From NCBI RefSeq assembly GCF_964204865.1, contig NC_135250.1:8804001-8868000 (forward strand): 64,000 bases of DNA, read 5' to 3'. Position numbers and translations under genes: made by a program. Of this stretch, positions 11,670-24,639 are shown piece by piece (positions within the stretch are counted from its first letter, which is position 1; the number at the start of each line of letters is the position of its first letter). A model generated the notes under the pieces. The model saw only the letters and a program-made list of their open reading frames with translations, ran no database searches and was not told where the DNA came from. The stretch is from Styela clava (lineage: Eukaryota > Chordata > Ascidiacea > Stolidobranchia > Styelidae).

Positions 11670-13748
11670 ATATGAATCGTTATATCTAAATTTCTTTTAT
11701 AAATGATTACCAAACCTCCATTACTTATCGATCTTGATCGGTAAGTATGTTGATAGGTATTTGTCTGTTAGATACACGCGATATCTCACGAAAGCGAGGT
11801 TAAATCTGCTCCAAATTTTACATGTGCATTCATCATATCTCGGACCAGAAGCCTATTAATTTTGGATGAATTATGTAGTATAATTAGCGAGTTATTGATT
11901 AATTAGTGATGGGACACACGATATCGCTATGGAGTAAGAACGGATGAATCGAAACCGCAGTTTCTGTTTTGAGGATCCCCTAACTTTCGATCGATAAGTC
12001 TTCGGTCTCCGACCGATATTCTCGTGTTAGATATTCTGAGCTCTTCGTCCATCTGCCAAGTCTTTCCACGAGTTCCTGTAAAAATCGAGACATAGGAATT
12101 TTGTAATTTTTCACTTTCTTAAAGCTGTAAAGTCGGAGAAAATTCAAATCGACTCTGCCTGTCGAATCCGGACTCAAACCATACTCTGGGTGAGAATTTT
12201 CTTTACTCTGACTACAACTCCCGAATCCGGGATGAAAATAACTTCTACTTCCACTCCAGCTGCAAAATCCGAAATAACCTAATTTTTGTAACAATAACTT
12301 CAACTTTGGGCTGTTTAGAAAATGCGTCTCCTGCTCCAACCCCAGCGAAAAAATGTCATTTTCCTCATCAGCTTATAAAAAAAAAATTCGAATAATGCTT
12401 TTTGTGTTTTACTAAACGTTTCAGTTATTACTTTACCTCTTTCCGAATCCTGATTGTCTTCGTCGCATTTCTATTCCTTTCTTTGAATTCTATTCTTTTC
12501 CAAATCCACTTGAAAGAAGAAGTAATTTGAATTCGTTACTCTTCTTCTTCATAAATATAATCAGGCGTCTCAATGTGATTGAAAGGAGAGGTATTTTAAA
12601 ATATATATCAGTCTTGAAAATATGAAGCTAGCTACTGTTATATATATTGCTGAAGAATGCATCCATAACGATTTGCGGCTCGCATTTCAAAATTCAAAGG
12701 CAAGGGCAAGTTTGGCGTTAAATCGACTATTACCCCGAGTTTCGTTGATATTGCTATTTCAAAATACATACTTGAGTCGTTTTTATGCGGCTCCTCACAA
12801 CCATAAGGTTTGAAGTTGACCCTGACACTAAAAAAGTTGATAACCACTGTTCTAGACCTGAAGTAAAAAATTGAACTTTTTGCTCTACGATAACCCAGAC
12901 AATAGAATGTAATTAGAAATCACATACACGAATATGAAGCGAAAAATTAACATTATTCTCAAATTTATAATTTTTGTAAAAATATGGTACTCTCAAAAAT
13001 ACACATGATTTTACTATTACAGGCTTCCGGAGATTTCCGAACTAGAAGTGTTTTCCTGAAAACTTCCTTTTTGTGGAATAAGTTTTCAACAAGCAGTTTC
13101 GCTGACAGCTTAGAGTAACTTTAGTCCTAAGCGAGTGCAAGTCCGATATGTCGGCTCAGTCAAAAAGCTTGCAGTTAAGGCAGTGACACGGATAAGTTAA
13201 CCAGTTCATTACAGCAGTTGCATTGACCATATGTATATATTATTGTTGAATAACAATAGTTTAATTTGAAATTAATAAACGAACTACTTACTACGTGGTT
13301 GCATCATTATAGTTGTATTATCATGTTTCAAATACAAAATTGAAAACAGCTTAATATCTCCCAGGCATATTATTTATATAAAATATGTACAAACATATCA
13401 ATAAATATATTTCGAAAATAGTGTACCGAATAATATTGTAACAAATTCGTAGATTCGCATATAATACATAAGCTTATCTTGAAGAAATGATAGCAATCAT
13501 TCGTTTATTACAATTTCTCGGTTTTGCATTCAGACAACTCGTTTTGGAACTCATGAATAACCCTGTGATGTGGGCATCCAAGCATGGAAGCGTCAGTCGG
13601 TAAATATTCCGGATGCGTTTTAGTGTGTTTAGCAGGCGCAGAGCGTGTTAATGGTGGACGATTTACATTATCATATAGCTAAGTATTTATATCAAATTAT
13701 CTATCTAATTGTGAAGACTAGGAATTAGTCTCGCGACAGGCCAGCAAT
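11670..13748. other. Intergenic and upstream of the acyl-CoA synthetase gene
   Basis: No gene is seen. A minus-strand frame at 11980-12339 covers a degenerate stretch rich in CGGACTC/GGAGTC-like words, probably an old repeat. The last kilobase before the synthetase start is AT-rich and gives no confident promoter motif. Confidence 0.4.
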
Positions 13749-16700
13749 ATGCCGATCCAGTGTTCTCTTCCAGACATCGTTATACCCGATAAATCATTGT
13801 CTGAAGTGGTACTAGAAAGAATGCTTGGATACGGGGATGCTGTAGCTATGGTAAGTCTCTTAACAACAGCATTTTGTCAAATACAAAATTGCGCTTTTGC
13901 ACACTTGCCTAAGGCTTTATATCAAATTGCTGTTACAATGCTGCGTATTTTTTCGATGAATGCCGGAGCAGAGCTCTGTATGAAATTACGTTAAACTCAA
14001 AAACCAAAGATAGTATTCAGACGAAAAGTCTCTCAACCGCGTTTCGTCGGACCCGCTATCTTGCCACAGGGCAAGGCAACGTGAACTGGCTTGAAGCTGG
14101 ATTTTGATTTGACAATATCTAGAAAACTTGAATAATTTGTATATTCTCATATGAATATGGAAAATATGCTACACTTTTTAAATTTTACAAGCAAAGATGC
14201 ATATATATATCAAGCAGGCATTTTATGCGTGCGAGAAAGTTTTTTATTTCGTGTGTTAATATGACATGCTGCATGTATTTTCTGCGATTATGGTAGGTCT
14301 CTCATAACACCATGGTAAAAAGTGGAACATCTTAACATCTTTGCCATTATTATAGGTGGATAACACACTCGACGGGAAAGAATTCACGTTCAACGAGTTT
14401 CGAGACAAAATTCGTTGCTGTGCTGGATCTTTAAACAAACAGGGTTTGAAACAAGGAGACACTGTAGGTCTATGCGCACCAACTTGCTTAGAATTCCCTG
14501 TTGCAATGTTTGGAATTTTGTCATGCGGCGCAAAAGTAGCTCCATGCAATCCAGAATATACTAAAGGTGTTTGATTCGTATAAAATAACATGAATTACTT
14601 TAGCGGCGAAACCGTTCTGTTGATTTCATATCTTGTTATCAACGTTTTGTAGTTTGGGCACGTGAAAAAGCATGTAGCAATAGGGGGGCAGAATATCGAC
14701 AATCGTAATTATTGATTTCGAGTTTATTTCAGATCTTTAAATACATAATTCCCTTATCGGGTTAATGTCGTACTATAGTACCAGACGTGGTAACATACAC
14801 CCGAGCTGTTTATAACTCTATTATACTCCACAAAGTAACCATCCGAAATAAATTTGCGTAGAGAGAAAAGTTAAAAAAAATTTAAAATATTATGTATGGC
14901 TTTCATGCATAATTGCAAAATTTTTGTCACAGGTGAAATAATACAACAATTCAAAATTTCCGAACCAAATATGGTGTTTGTTAACGAAGGTAATGTTGAG
15001 TTGATGAAAGAAGTGCTGAAGGAACTTTCATACGTCGAGGTATTTTTTTATGAAATCTATTTTTTTAAGCATCCTACTGTAAAATAATACTCTTACGTAG
15101 ATGGGATACTTTAAAACGCTTATGAGACTGTTTTTCTCAACAAGCATCTCACCTAAATACCCAATTGTCGACACATACTCGTGGTAATAACTTATTTTCT
15201 CTTCTCCTAGACGATCTCCTAATAAACGTTAAAATGCAGAAAAGGAATTTTAAAGCTCTAAGCGTTTTTAGGAGTGAAGTTTTTACGAAGTTGTGATTGC
15301 TACACCCATCTATGGTGGCTCATCGTTGTCACTAGTTAAATTAAAAAAGTGAAATAAAAAACTGAAAATAAAAATTAATCAAAAAAAATTCGTAAAAAAA
15401 AAATTAACACGAAATGAAAAAATTAAAATGCAAAAAAAAAAAATTAAAAAAAAACGCGATTGAAATGAAAATAAAAAAGGGTGGCAACGATGGGCCGTCT
15501 GCCCTTTTTTATTTTATTTTTTCAAATTTTTTTTTGAATTTTTATTCCGTTTTTACCTTTTTTTCCTTTCTTATTTTAAATTTTTTTGTTTTTTTACAAA
15601 TTTTATTTTTTCATTTTATTTTTTATATTTTACTAGTGACAACGATGGGCCACCATACTCATCCAATTCATTTACAAGAATGCAAGATCATGTGTGAAAT
15701 AATGAGGAATATCGCGTGATTTTCAAATGATGTTTCCAATTGCATTTTAGTTTCTATATTTCGGTTCAATATTGTAGCAAGTTCTCTAACATCGATATTC
15801 GTTAAAATACGTTCCTATGCTTTATTTGACACCTAACTTGGTCAAAATGTTATTTCTATCACAATTTTTAGAAACTTTTTGTCATTGGACGCAGTGAAGA
15901 ATTTTCTACTTTGAATGATATGCTTCTACCAGAGAACGAGAAGGGTATGTTTACCATTAGAAAACAATCAGGACCTAGTAACGCATTATTTTTAAACTAC
16001 AGTTTTCCGCGCCATATATTTCAGATTAGTGTAATAAATTATACAAAGAATTTACTACACAAAATTATATCACATAGTTATGACAAGGTGACCTATCAGA
16101 AAAATATTTATACTTTCGAAACAAGCTGTATGTTTCAGACGCGGCAGTTCCACCGAGAAATTTTGATACACCCTAATTCTTTTTACCAATGTTCAGGCGC
16201 TAACTGGAAATCTTTCACCCAGGATGACAACCAAGGGAGGAACTTCGCTATACGTTCATGATTAAAAGTTTCATTTTGTTATTTTTTAGATTTTCCTCAA
16301 AATGTTGAAATAAATCCCAGCGAGGATGTTTGCATGTTACCTCATTCCAGTGGAACTACAGGTTTGCCCAAAAGTGTAATGTTAACTCATACAAATCTCG
16401 TTGCTTGTAGTTTGATTGGAGGGTATGTTCTCTCGGTTATGATATTTCATCATTGGGCAAAAACCATGATATTTTTACTGATCTTGTTATGTTATTCAGC
16501 CATGCAACCGGATACACAACGAAAGATTCTTTTTACATGGATAGACCAATGTTTAACATGGGTGGATTTGGGGTTGCAATCTTCACGCTGATGCTCGGTG
16601 TTAAACTTGTGCTAGACAAAGACTCCAATGTGGAAAAAATTCTCGCAGCGGTAGAAAAGTACAAGGTTGGAGTTCTAGTTGCCATTTCGTGTTTCAAATA

Positions 16701-19425
16701 TTTCTATATTCTTACGTACATCTATTCTTTTAGATCACCCATCTTCCAGCAGTGCCATCGCTTATGATACTACTGGCAAAGACAGACGAATATTTCAAAT
16801 ACGATACTTCATCCTTGAAACTCATTCCTTGTGGAGGAGCCTCTTTATCAGAGCCAATAATGAACGCCTTAAAAGAGCGTTATAAAGTTAAAATAGCTCC
16901 AAGTAAGCTGGTTACCCGGTTTTGTCTTGTGTTTATATAGTTATGCTCAATCGTGTAATAAATATATTAATAGTTTTATTCCGGTTATTTGAAGCTATTT
17001 ATATTGCCATTTTAACCAACCGTGATATGATACAAATAATGTTATAGTACGAAAGTATGTAATCAGATAGACACGCCTGCATCATGTAGAACTTTCCATT
17101 TACAAAAATATATTTTTGCAAACGACCTTATGTTTTATTTAGTGTACGGAATGACAGAATGTTCTCCTATATCTATAAATAACGACGCCGAGAATTTTTT
17201 ATCGTCTGTTGGATCAGCGGCACCAAATACTATAGTAAAGGTAGATTACAATCTTTCCTGATTATAAATTCTTTATTAACATTTTTTCATCGCAAACATA
17301 ATCTTGTTATTGGCGTTTTTACCATTGTTTTTCAGGTTGTAGATCTGACCACTGGCGACGAACTTGGTTGTGATCAAAGTGGAGAAATCATGGCTAAAGG
17401 CCCACAAGTGAGTTAAACAAAATCCATGAACCACTAATGCTACATAAGGTTCGTTACCACTTTTAAGATTGTAAGTTATATTTGATAAAAAATGCAGCAT
17501 TTTCTACTGTATCAGGGATCTCAATAACCTGATGAAATGTCGTGTATTCGTTGGAATTTTTGTGGCTTTTGCGGTGTTCAAGTTATATGTATTTAAATCA
17601 CGTTGAGTGTTTTGCAATCATCGCCCAATATATGAACCTCTCCTGACTTTTTCAACGCGGAAAATGAACGGTAAACTATAGTGTTCAAACTGAATAAAAC
17701 ACACAACCATATTTATGTTATATCTTTGAATTTTGTTTCAGTTATCTTTTTGCAAACTTGGGTAACATATATTCTTGCTTGATGACGAACCGATTTCGGA
17801 TTGCACAAGCAGCTAAACAATATAGTTTCGACTAATATACAATTAATTTTTGTACTTGTAGGTTATGAAAGGATATATGAGAAATCCCGAAGCAACCGAT
17901 CTGACAATAGATAAAGATGGGTGGATACACACAGGAGATATTGGTTACTACGATAAAAACGGAATGTTATATGTCATTGACCGTTTAAAAGAAGTTATAA
18001 AATACAAAACTCATCAGGTATAAGAAATGAAAATTTTATTGATATAAATATTGTTTTATCGATTCAAAAGCCAAGTAAAAAGTATTCAGAGTTTCTCAAA
18101 TGCTATTATCCTGGAAAGCAAATCCTGGAGGCAACGTCAAAGTGTAGAAGCACGTCTCCCTGTCAAGAAAACGCATTCGTGCATAATTTCGTATATTTGT
18201 GTCTTGATATAACTGTGGAGAGAACATATACCATATGTCCCAATTTCACGGTATCTTGTCGAATCTTGAATATCTTCACTGTGATCGCAATTTCTTCTGT
18301 CGATTTAATCAATTATTTCGATCAAAGCCACCAAGCTTCAGGAAAAATATGTATATTACATTCCGTACCATTCTCTCATCTAACACTTGGCGACTCAGAT
18401 TTTACGATGGACTTATCGAGACACGTGATCTCTAACGTGCAATACAATCGTATCATACCTCATGCCACTGAGCGCCAAATACTACTAGATCGATTTGTCC
18501 GACTCTAAATTGAATGCCAATTGAGTTTTTGAATTGAATTACAGGTGCCACCTGCGGAATTAGAAAGCTTAATTTTGAAACATCCAAAGGTTGCCGATGT
18601 GGGTGTAATTGGAATACCTGATGACTTTGCAGGCGAAGTACCAAAAGCCTATGTCGTGCGAAAAGACGAAACACTCTCCGAGGACCAAATTATAGAGTTT
18701 GTAAAAAGTAATTATACAGTCACACCTTCTAGTTAATTTATTTTTAACATGACTCGCTTAGCCATCAGTTTGAACAATATCCCAGGTTCAAGTCCTGCTT
18801 AGTCCAGAAGTCACCTTAAGCCCAAGAAAGCGAACCAGAAATATACGCATCTTTTAAAATTCTGCCTACGCTCATCCGGTAGCATCCCCTAGGCCTAGGG
18901 CCTATAGGGTACTAGAATTAGATTGTTTTGTGATAATGACGCATGGTATTTCATCTTATTCACCGTGCAAAATCGTGTCATATTCCATGAACCTCCATCA
19001 TTATATAGTAGGCTAAATATTTGAAATGATGCATATATTTCTGGATCGCTTTCTTAGACTTGGGTTGACTTCTGGACTAAGCAGGACTTGGACCTGTAAT
19101 ATCTAGCCTACTCTATCAAGATGATGGGTCCTGGAATATGTCACGAGTTTTCAGGGTGAATAAGATGCAATATTATGCGTCACTTGCACAAAGCAAACTA
19201 AATCCAGTTAATGCTGTTTGTAATCAATTCAGACTACATTGCAAGTGTTGCTAAGTTTGTTTGTTTTTATAAAAAAAAAATCAGCCCCAGTAACTATGTG
19301 TATTCTGTTTAGATGAACTGGTCGAATACAAACATTTGAGAGGCGGAGTGGAATTTATTGAAGCTATTCCAAAATCTGCTGGGAAAATACGTCGGAGAGA
19401 GTTGAAAAAACTCGCAGGATTTTGA
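13749..19425 (+). CDS. Acyl-CoA synthetase, 4CL/luciferase-like
   Basis: The model has 12 exons: 13749-13850, 14356-14566, 14933-15039, 15872-15944, 16290-16422, 16500-16665, 16734-16902, 17143-17240, 17336-17407, 17862-18017, 18545-18707 and 19313-19425. All have GT/AG borders with compatible phases, giving 520 aa, normal for the family. Enzymes of this type adenylate a carboxylic acid with ATP and transfer it to CoA. Visible motifs are the AMP-binding loop S-S-G-T-T-G-L-P-K (184-192), Y-G-M-T-E (322-326), W-I-H-T-G-D (398-403), hinge region [10 protein letters not shown] (417-426) and the catalytic lysine K508. The motif around K508 reads P-K-S-A-G-K, one residue shorter than the usual P-K-S-x-S-G-K. 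The C-terminus (L-A-G-F) lacks an SKL-type peroxisomal signal. The donor of exon 6 (AAG/GTTGGA) is weak. Substrate is not predictable, and luciferase activity should not be assumed. Confidence 0.92.
15311..15657. mobile_element. AT-rich foldback element in intron 3
   Basis: The element has inverted termini TATGGTGGCTCATCGTTGTC and its complement GACAACGATGGGCCACCATA, around A-rich then T-rich arms that can fold on each other. The flanks CCCATCTA (15305-15312) and CTCATCCA (15658-15665) agree at 6 of 8. The same termini bound the large palindrome at 55464-57029, so the two belong to one family. The open frame at 15414-15719 is only the A/T-rich interior. Confidence 0.8.
18781..19183. repeat. 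Interlaced inverted repeats in intron 11
   Basis: Two different segments are each repeated in inverted form in an interlaced order. Segment A (about 18781-18846, containing CCTGCTTAGTCCAGAAGTCA) pairs with about 19035-19100. Segment B (about 18939-19015, containing GCATCTTATTCACC-like sequence) pairs with about 19104-19183. The order is A, B, inverted A, inverted B, so a simple hairpin cannot pair both at once. This suggests inversion of a rearranged or circularly permuted repeat unit. Confidence 0.65.
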
Positions 19426-19819
19426 TTTATGAATGCTGCTTTTTTGAAACTAAACTTGCATTTAGGTATAGAATTGAATATTTATTGTGTGACTTATAAA
19501 CAGCTTGGTGTTACACGCTATACCTGGAAAATGTTGGGCTTTCTATTCATTAATTTGTTTAATGGATTGACTTAGACATGATGTTTATTTAAAGATTGAT
19601 TATATATTCAACGCCAAGAGAGACAGACGATCTAGGTCGAAACCTCTTATTTTGTGTTGGTTCTTCGGGAAAAATAAAGGATATTTGTAAGAAACAGTTG
19701 GCGATCATAGTGACGCGTATTATAAATAGCAATTGCAGACAGAGATTGAGGGATGTAGGCTTATTAATGCAGATTATCATTATTTTTATGTCGTTCACAA
19801 TTAAAAATTTGCCGTCGTT

Positions 19820-20110
19820 AATTGCGCAGCTCGGCGGTGTGGCGCATCGTGCTAAGCGTTAGGAATACGCTCGCCACCGCATTTCTGATTACCCTTCGTG
19901 GGATTGCAGGTTCGAATCCCATGCGTGGATGATCATGTGCAGGAGGAATTGCCGGACTCCTCGCCGCCGTAGGGTGGTTCACGTAACGCTGATCGGTTAC
20001 GGCTTCCTCTACCATCAAGTCCATGCTTCCGAAAACAAATAACTGGTTAACTAATCCCATACCCGCCCGACCTGGAATGGTAACCGGACGGACCAGAAAT
20101 AGATAAACAT
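19820..20110 (+). mobile_element. tRNA-derived SINE
   Basis: The element shows RNA polymerase III internal promoter boxes: an A-box-like TGGCGCATCG at 19840-19849 and a perfect B box GGTTCGAATCC at 19909-19919. A non-tRNA body runs to about 20110. The spacing is right for a tRNA head, but the cloverleaf is degenerate, so it is not a tRNA gene. It lies about 400 bp downstream of the acyl-CoA synthetase stop. The SINE family is not assigned. Confidence 0.75.
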
Positions 20111-20149
20111 GACAACAAACCCTTTATTGTGCAAACAATTGATCATTTT

Positions 20150-20417
20150 TTGTCATTTATCAAACTAAAACATGCAAAATATCTATGTTTAATAAAAGAT
20201 TTAAAACTATTCACAACGGAGAAAGTGCTCAATATTCAACTTCGCTAGTAGTCAATTTAGTGACATTAGTGATGTCGATAAGATTTTCTGATTATTTTTA
20301 TGACGAAACAACACCAAATGCGATTTTTCGATTACCTTTCAGCAAAGGCGACGTGGGCCATAGATAATTAAGCTGCGGGACACATGTGGCCCGCGGGCCT
20401 GGGTTTGGACCATCCTG
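20150..20417. mobile_element. Truncated hAT element end
   Basis: The sequence ending GGGTTTGGACCATCCTG at 20417, with a GGCCCGCGGGCC core just before it, is the inverted form of the left end of the hAT element at 46651-47591. Similarity continues for about 200 bp (ATGACGAAACAACACC-like). No matching second terminus is visible on the left, so this is a truncated copy. Confidence 0.65.
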
Positions 20418-20538
20418 CTATAAACGTTTGTTTTAATTATTTAGTTCTGTTATAAAGTTTTATTGGTGCTGCTTTGGTAAGTGATCTCCGTATTTCTTAT
20501 TAACTTGGATTATCCTAACCGCGAATATATTTATATTC

Positions 20539-20647
20539 GGTGCTCTTGTAGTATGTGCACCAAGATGGCGCACAACCTGAACATAGTATTGTACCAGATT
20601 AGGGTTCAGGTTGTGCGCCATCTTGGTGCACATGATACGGGAGTGAC
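20539..20647. mobile_element. MITE family M1, copy a
   Basis: This 109-bp foldback has nearly all its length in two inverted arms (GTATGTGCACCAAGATGGCG and its complement). The exact 8-bp duplication TTATATTC flanks it (20531-20538 and 20648-20655). It is one of six copies in the window that share the terminus GGTRCTCCCGAAGTATG. Confidence 0.9.
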
Positions 20648-20663
20648 TTATATTCTGTATATA

Positions 20664-20872
20664 CAGCGTGTCCGAAAAAATTCGCTCGATTTTATGGTAA
20701 TAACAATTAAAAACTTTGCCCGATTTCACAGCAATACCAATTATAAGTTTAAATAAACTTTATTGTATGATAAATGAGAACTGCAAGCACAATAAGAACT
20801 ATTAATAAAAAGACAAATGAAATCTTTTTTTGTTATTAGTATGATATCGGACAGAATTCTTTGGACACACTG
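20664..20872. mobile_element. Tc1/mariner-type MITE
   Basis: The 209-bp element begins CAGCGTGTCCGAAAAAATTC and ends with the imperfect inverse GAATTCTTTGGACACACTG. TA dinucleotides sit immediately outside both ends (20662-20663 and 20873-20874). These features fit the Tc1/mariner superfamily. It is non-coding and lies 16 bp from MITE copy a. Confidence 0.8.
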
Positions 20873-22343
20873 TATATATATTTATATTCTATTCGCCTTG
20901 AGGTCCTGTGCTAATCGTGACCTGGTATTTTTAAGATCTAATCGCGTTGGATCCTATGAAGTAAACTGGATTAAAGCTAATGTTTAGGAGAACAGATCGC
21001 ACTTGTACATTGAGATGCGTATCTTTCTAAGTTTGTAATGACTTGCCATAAACATGTTCACGATCGAGGAATCAGTATTGCTTATTATCTGATTATTATC
21101 TTTTGACTTAGCAATTATAGCAGCAATTTTCATTAAATGCCCCGAAATATTACTCCATGCACTTTGAACCGCAAAATTTAAGCTGTGTTGGCAAAAAGAC
21201 GACAAACAAGTAGATAATAATCCTGATGCAGCAGTCTATGAAAAACAAAATGCTAAGATGCTTGATGAATTACTGTAATTTGTTAGATTGTAATCATGGG
21301 TTTGCCTAAACCTCAGACTCTGGAATTCCACGCTAACGGCAAACGCGGGAATGACCCGGGCATATACTGAAAACAATGGTATTGACCCGATTTATTGCAA
21401 GCCAAGTCATTTTAGGTTAGAGTCGGCCTCTCATCCAAGGATACGATTGGGTATTAAATTGAATGATTTTCATTGTGCGGACCATTCGTCAGCTTGTAGT
21501 CGGCCCGTCCATATTGGGGAAGCTTGTCAAAACCTATATTTGTAATCAACTGTGAAGACTTTTATAAAACCATCTTCATGTTGATATTTTATTGTACAGG
21601 GTACTTGAATAATGACATACCCGCAACGGGTGTAAAAAATTGGAAACTGCGAATTCGTTTAGGTGGGTGTGAAAATCTCGCTCGTCCGTGACGCTCGTCA
21701 CTTTTGAAGATAAAGTGATGGGAAGGTGATGTTATTAATAAGTCCTTTGCTTTCTGCATATTTTGTTGGATAGCCTGTGTATTGAAATTGATATCGCCCT
21801 CCTACATTCAAAGAAGATTTTGTGCCATGTAGCCTAGCGATTAATTCACACCCCATTCACCGTAGTAACGTCTGTTGTCGACGACTGTTCTTGTCAACAC
21901 TACACTTACTGTTCTATATGAAAACGATCTTTTTATTAACCTTCGTTCTGTCAAATTCCCTTCGGCTAAGATGTTTCGAACTAACTTCGTTCGTTTAAGA
22001 TGGCATTCTGAGTAAGACGATAACCACAATTTGTCACGAGGCACACAGAAAAAAGTTATACCATTGTTTTTAAAAGCGATTTATTTCACCTCAAAAAGTT
22101 ACGACTGTATACAGTCGTATATATAAATGAAATATCTGACATGATGAAATACGTTTTTTTTTACAATTAATGGTTACACTAATTACTAAATAGTAATGTT
22201 ATACTAATGTTTTTCTAAATATCTGAATATTCACTGTTTTAAATTTGACCACAAAAGCAGTATGAGAGTGTACAAAATATGTGTACATCTAAAACAAAAT
22301 AATCTTTATTGAACCCGATCGAAGTTGAATATCATGTTTTCTT

Positions 22344-24164
22344 TTAGCTATTGCCTGGAGAGCACTTGCAATAGATCGTCTGCAAAATAAAAAGAAGCAT
22401 TTAAATTCTTTAGGTGCATTTCAACATGCGTCCACATATACATATCAACCACGGAATAAACTGCCACAGGTTGCGCAATTTATTTCACATTGAATGAGAT
22501 CGTGATGTCTCATATACGATTCTGTCATTCGTGATATTTTGATTCAGAGTCAAGTAAGGACCGTATAAAAACATGATAATTATCACCATGACAAATTAAA
22601 ACCGTGTCCGTTTTGATGTCATTTAAAAATCAGAAAAATTGCAAACCTAAAAAACAATGCTCTTGTTGTTTTCGTGTCAAAGTAGCAAAAAGATTTGGTT
22701 GCTATCGATTGGACTACATTTTGTCATAATTCAACAAGTTACTACTAGTGAGTTAAAAAAAATAACTTAATTAATAAATACCAGGTATTGAACAGTTTGT
22801 GGATTGCCTTTTGGTTTTATGCACGTCAGTGTAGGTGTACAACCGCATGGATTTCCATAACTATAAATGTGTAAAATAGTTTTACTCAACATTTAAATTG
22901 TTCATACACCATTGTTGATCTGCGTCCGGTAACTGCTCGTTTGTTTCTAATTCGCCATTTTATTTTATTGGTGAATATTTAGCTAACTAATGTTAATATT
23001 TGATAAAAAAACGTGACAAAAATGCTTGACACAATGTCCACCAGAATAGCTTTTTTCGAATAAACTTAGTACAAGCATTGTACAATGCAAAATGTAATAC
23101 GAGTATTCACATCCAAACTATGATGAAGTATGGTAAAATGTCTCTATGTAGTACTATAGAAAGTGAGAAACTGTATTGTTGCTTACTTGCATTCGTATGA
23201 TTCGAGAAAGTTACAATGTGCCGGTCCTCTAGGCGCCGGAATGTAACATTTTGTGGCACATTCTTCGTCGACGGCGTCGACAGGTGGATATGGCGGGTCA
23301 TTTGGACAAAATGCTCCGGGATTTAACGCTCTGTAAGGCAAAGGGGTTTGTAGCACAGTTCACAATTTTAAAGTTGATATGATTACAATACATCTTTGAA
23401 CGCTACACGATATAATAGTGTAAAATCTTATATAGTATCTATGTAAAGTATTTTCCAAAGATTTAAAATCATGATCTGGCTCAACAATCGTTTATAATCG
23501 AATGACTATTCATTTACTAATACGAATAATTCCTAATAATTTGGATCTACTTAGATAGCGATTAAATACCATATAAACTACTGCAGCTGACATAAATCTA
23601 TACTTACATTTTTGATACAAATTGGCATCTCGGCAAACCATCATATGGGCAATTCTGTAAAACATAATATTTTAGATATAAAATAACTAAAAAGTTTGCA
23701 CTCGAACTAAACCACTACTGAAGGATACTCATTGAATCATATTATTCATTACAAGAAATGCATTGACTTAGAATAAAATTAGATTTTATTGTATAATAGC
23801 AATTGTTCAAAAAATCTGATGTAACTGTAAGAGATTGCATCCCATGCAAAATAGAGGAAATCAATTCGGAACGAAAATCTGTTGAGAAACATTAGCTTTT
23901 TCAAAGATATTTACACAACAATCTTCATTTTTATTGGATTAAATTGCTTTTGGTTATTCCGACAAAATAATTTGTAGATTTGAACTACACGTTTACGTTA
24001 GATAAATATTTTATGAATTTTTGCTAAAAATTGTGTTTTTAACCAACCTCAAGTACTTTTATGTCTGGAAATTGTGCTCCTCGACAGCTATAGAACACCA
24101 TGTATAAAACAGCAAGCTTTACCGGGATATCCATAACTGTTTCTTCGCGAGATAGTATGGTCAT
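22344..24164 (-). CDS. Secreted cysteine-rich small protein
   Basis: There are five exons on the minus strand: 24164-24048, 23654-23608, 23330-23187, 22860-22782 and 22379-22344. All have GT/AG borders and phases that chain to 140 codons plus stop. Met11 (24134) gives a typical signal peptide, M-D-I-P-V-K-L-A-V-L-Y-M-V-F-Y, ending near C-R-G-A, so it may be the true start (130 aa). The mature part has 12 cysteines spread over exons 2-5, including C-G-C-T-P-T-L-T-C and a terminal Y-C-K-C-S-P-G-N-S, suggesting six disulfides in an extracellular domain. I do not recognise the family. A defence peptide, ligand or matrix role would be a guess. Exon 1 ends in a weak GTTGGT donor. A decayed paralogue lies at 27565-27998. 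Confidence 0.72.
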
Positions 24165-24529
24165 CAACCTTGCACGCCCAGCGAATTTATTTCAATTCAA
24201 CATGCCCTCGGGGAAATTTCCCGACCTTCAAATGCTGGCGATTTCAACTTATTCCACAAATAGTACATAATTTATTTATTTTCATACAACGCTTATCCAC
24301 GTCTTTCGCTTCTGACATTTTTAAAAGATCCTGATTTTTTTCGGATTTGACATTGTCCTAGCTTCATACCCTTTCAAACATTTTACGACTATATCACAAT
24401 TTATTATCACATATGCTGAAGAGTTTTCAACCTTGGAGTGGCATACTCACATTTTTAACATTTGTTATCATACGAAATATGTGTCAAAACAGAAGTAGTT
24501 TTTTTTATTTGATGAATCTTGGAAAAAAA

Positions 24530-24639
24530 GGAGCTTCCGAAGTATGTGCACCAAGATGGCGCACAACCTGAACACAGCATGTTTACCAGGCTAGGGTTCG
24601 TATTGTGCGGCATCTTGGTGCACATACTTCGGGAGAGCC
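24530..24639. mobile_element. MITE family M1, copy b
   Basis: This 110-bp foldback has arms of the CCGAAGTATGTGCACCAAGA type. The flanks GAAAAAAA and AAAACAAA agree at 6 of 8. It sits in unit 1 at a position that is empty in unit 2 (about 28639), so it inserted after the duplication. Confidence 0.85.

Noticed and set aside
18708-18736. Early stop of the synthetase after V-K-S-N-Y-T
   Set aside because: This is read-through of intron 11. A GT donor at 18708 joins in phase to the exon at 19313, which carries the expected C-terminal lysine motif.
19838-19935. tRNA gene
   Set aside because: A and B boxes are present, but the cloverleaf is degenerate and a long unrelated tail follows, so it is a SINE.
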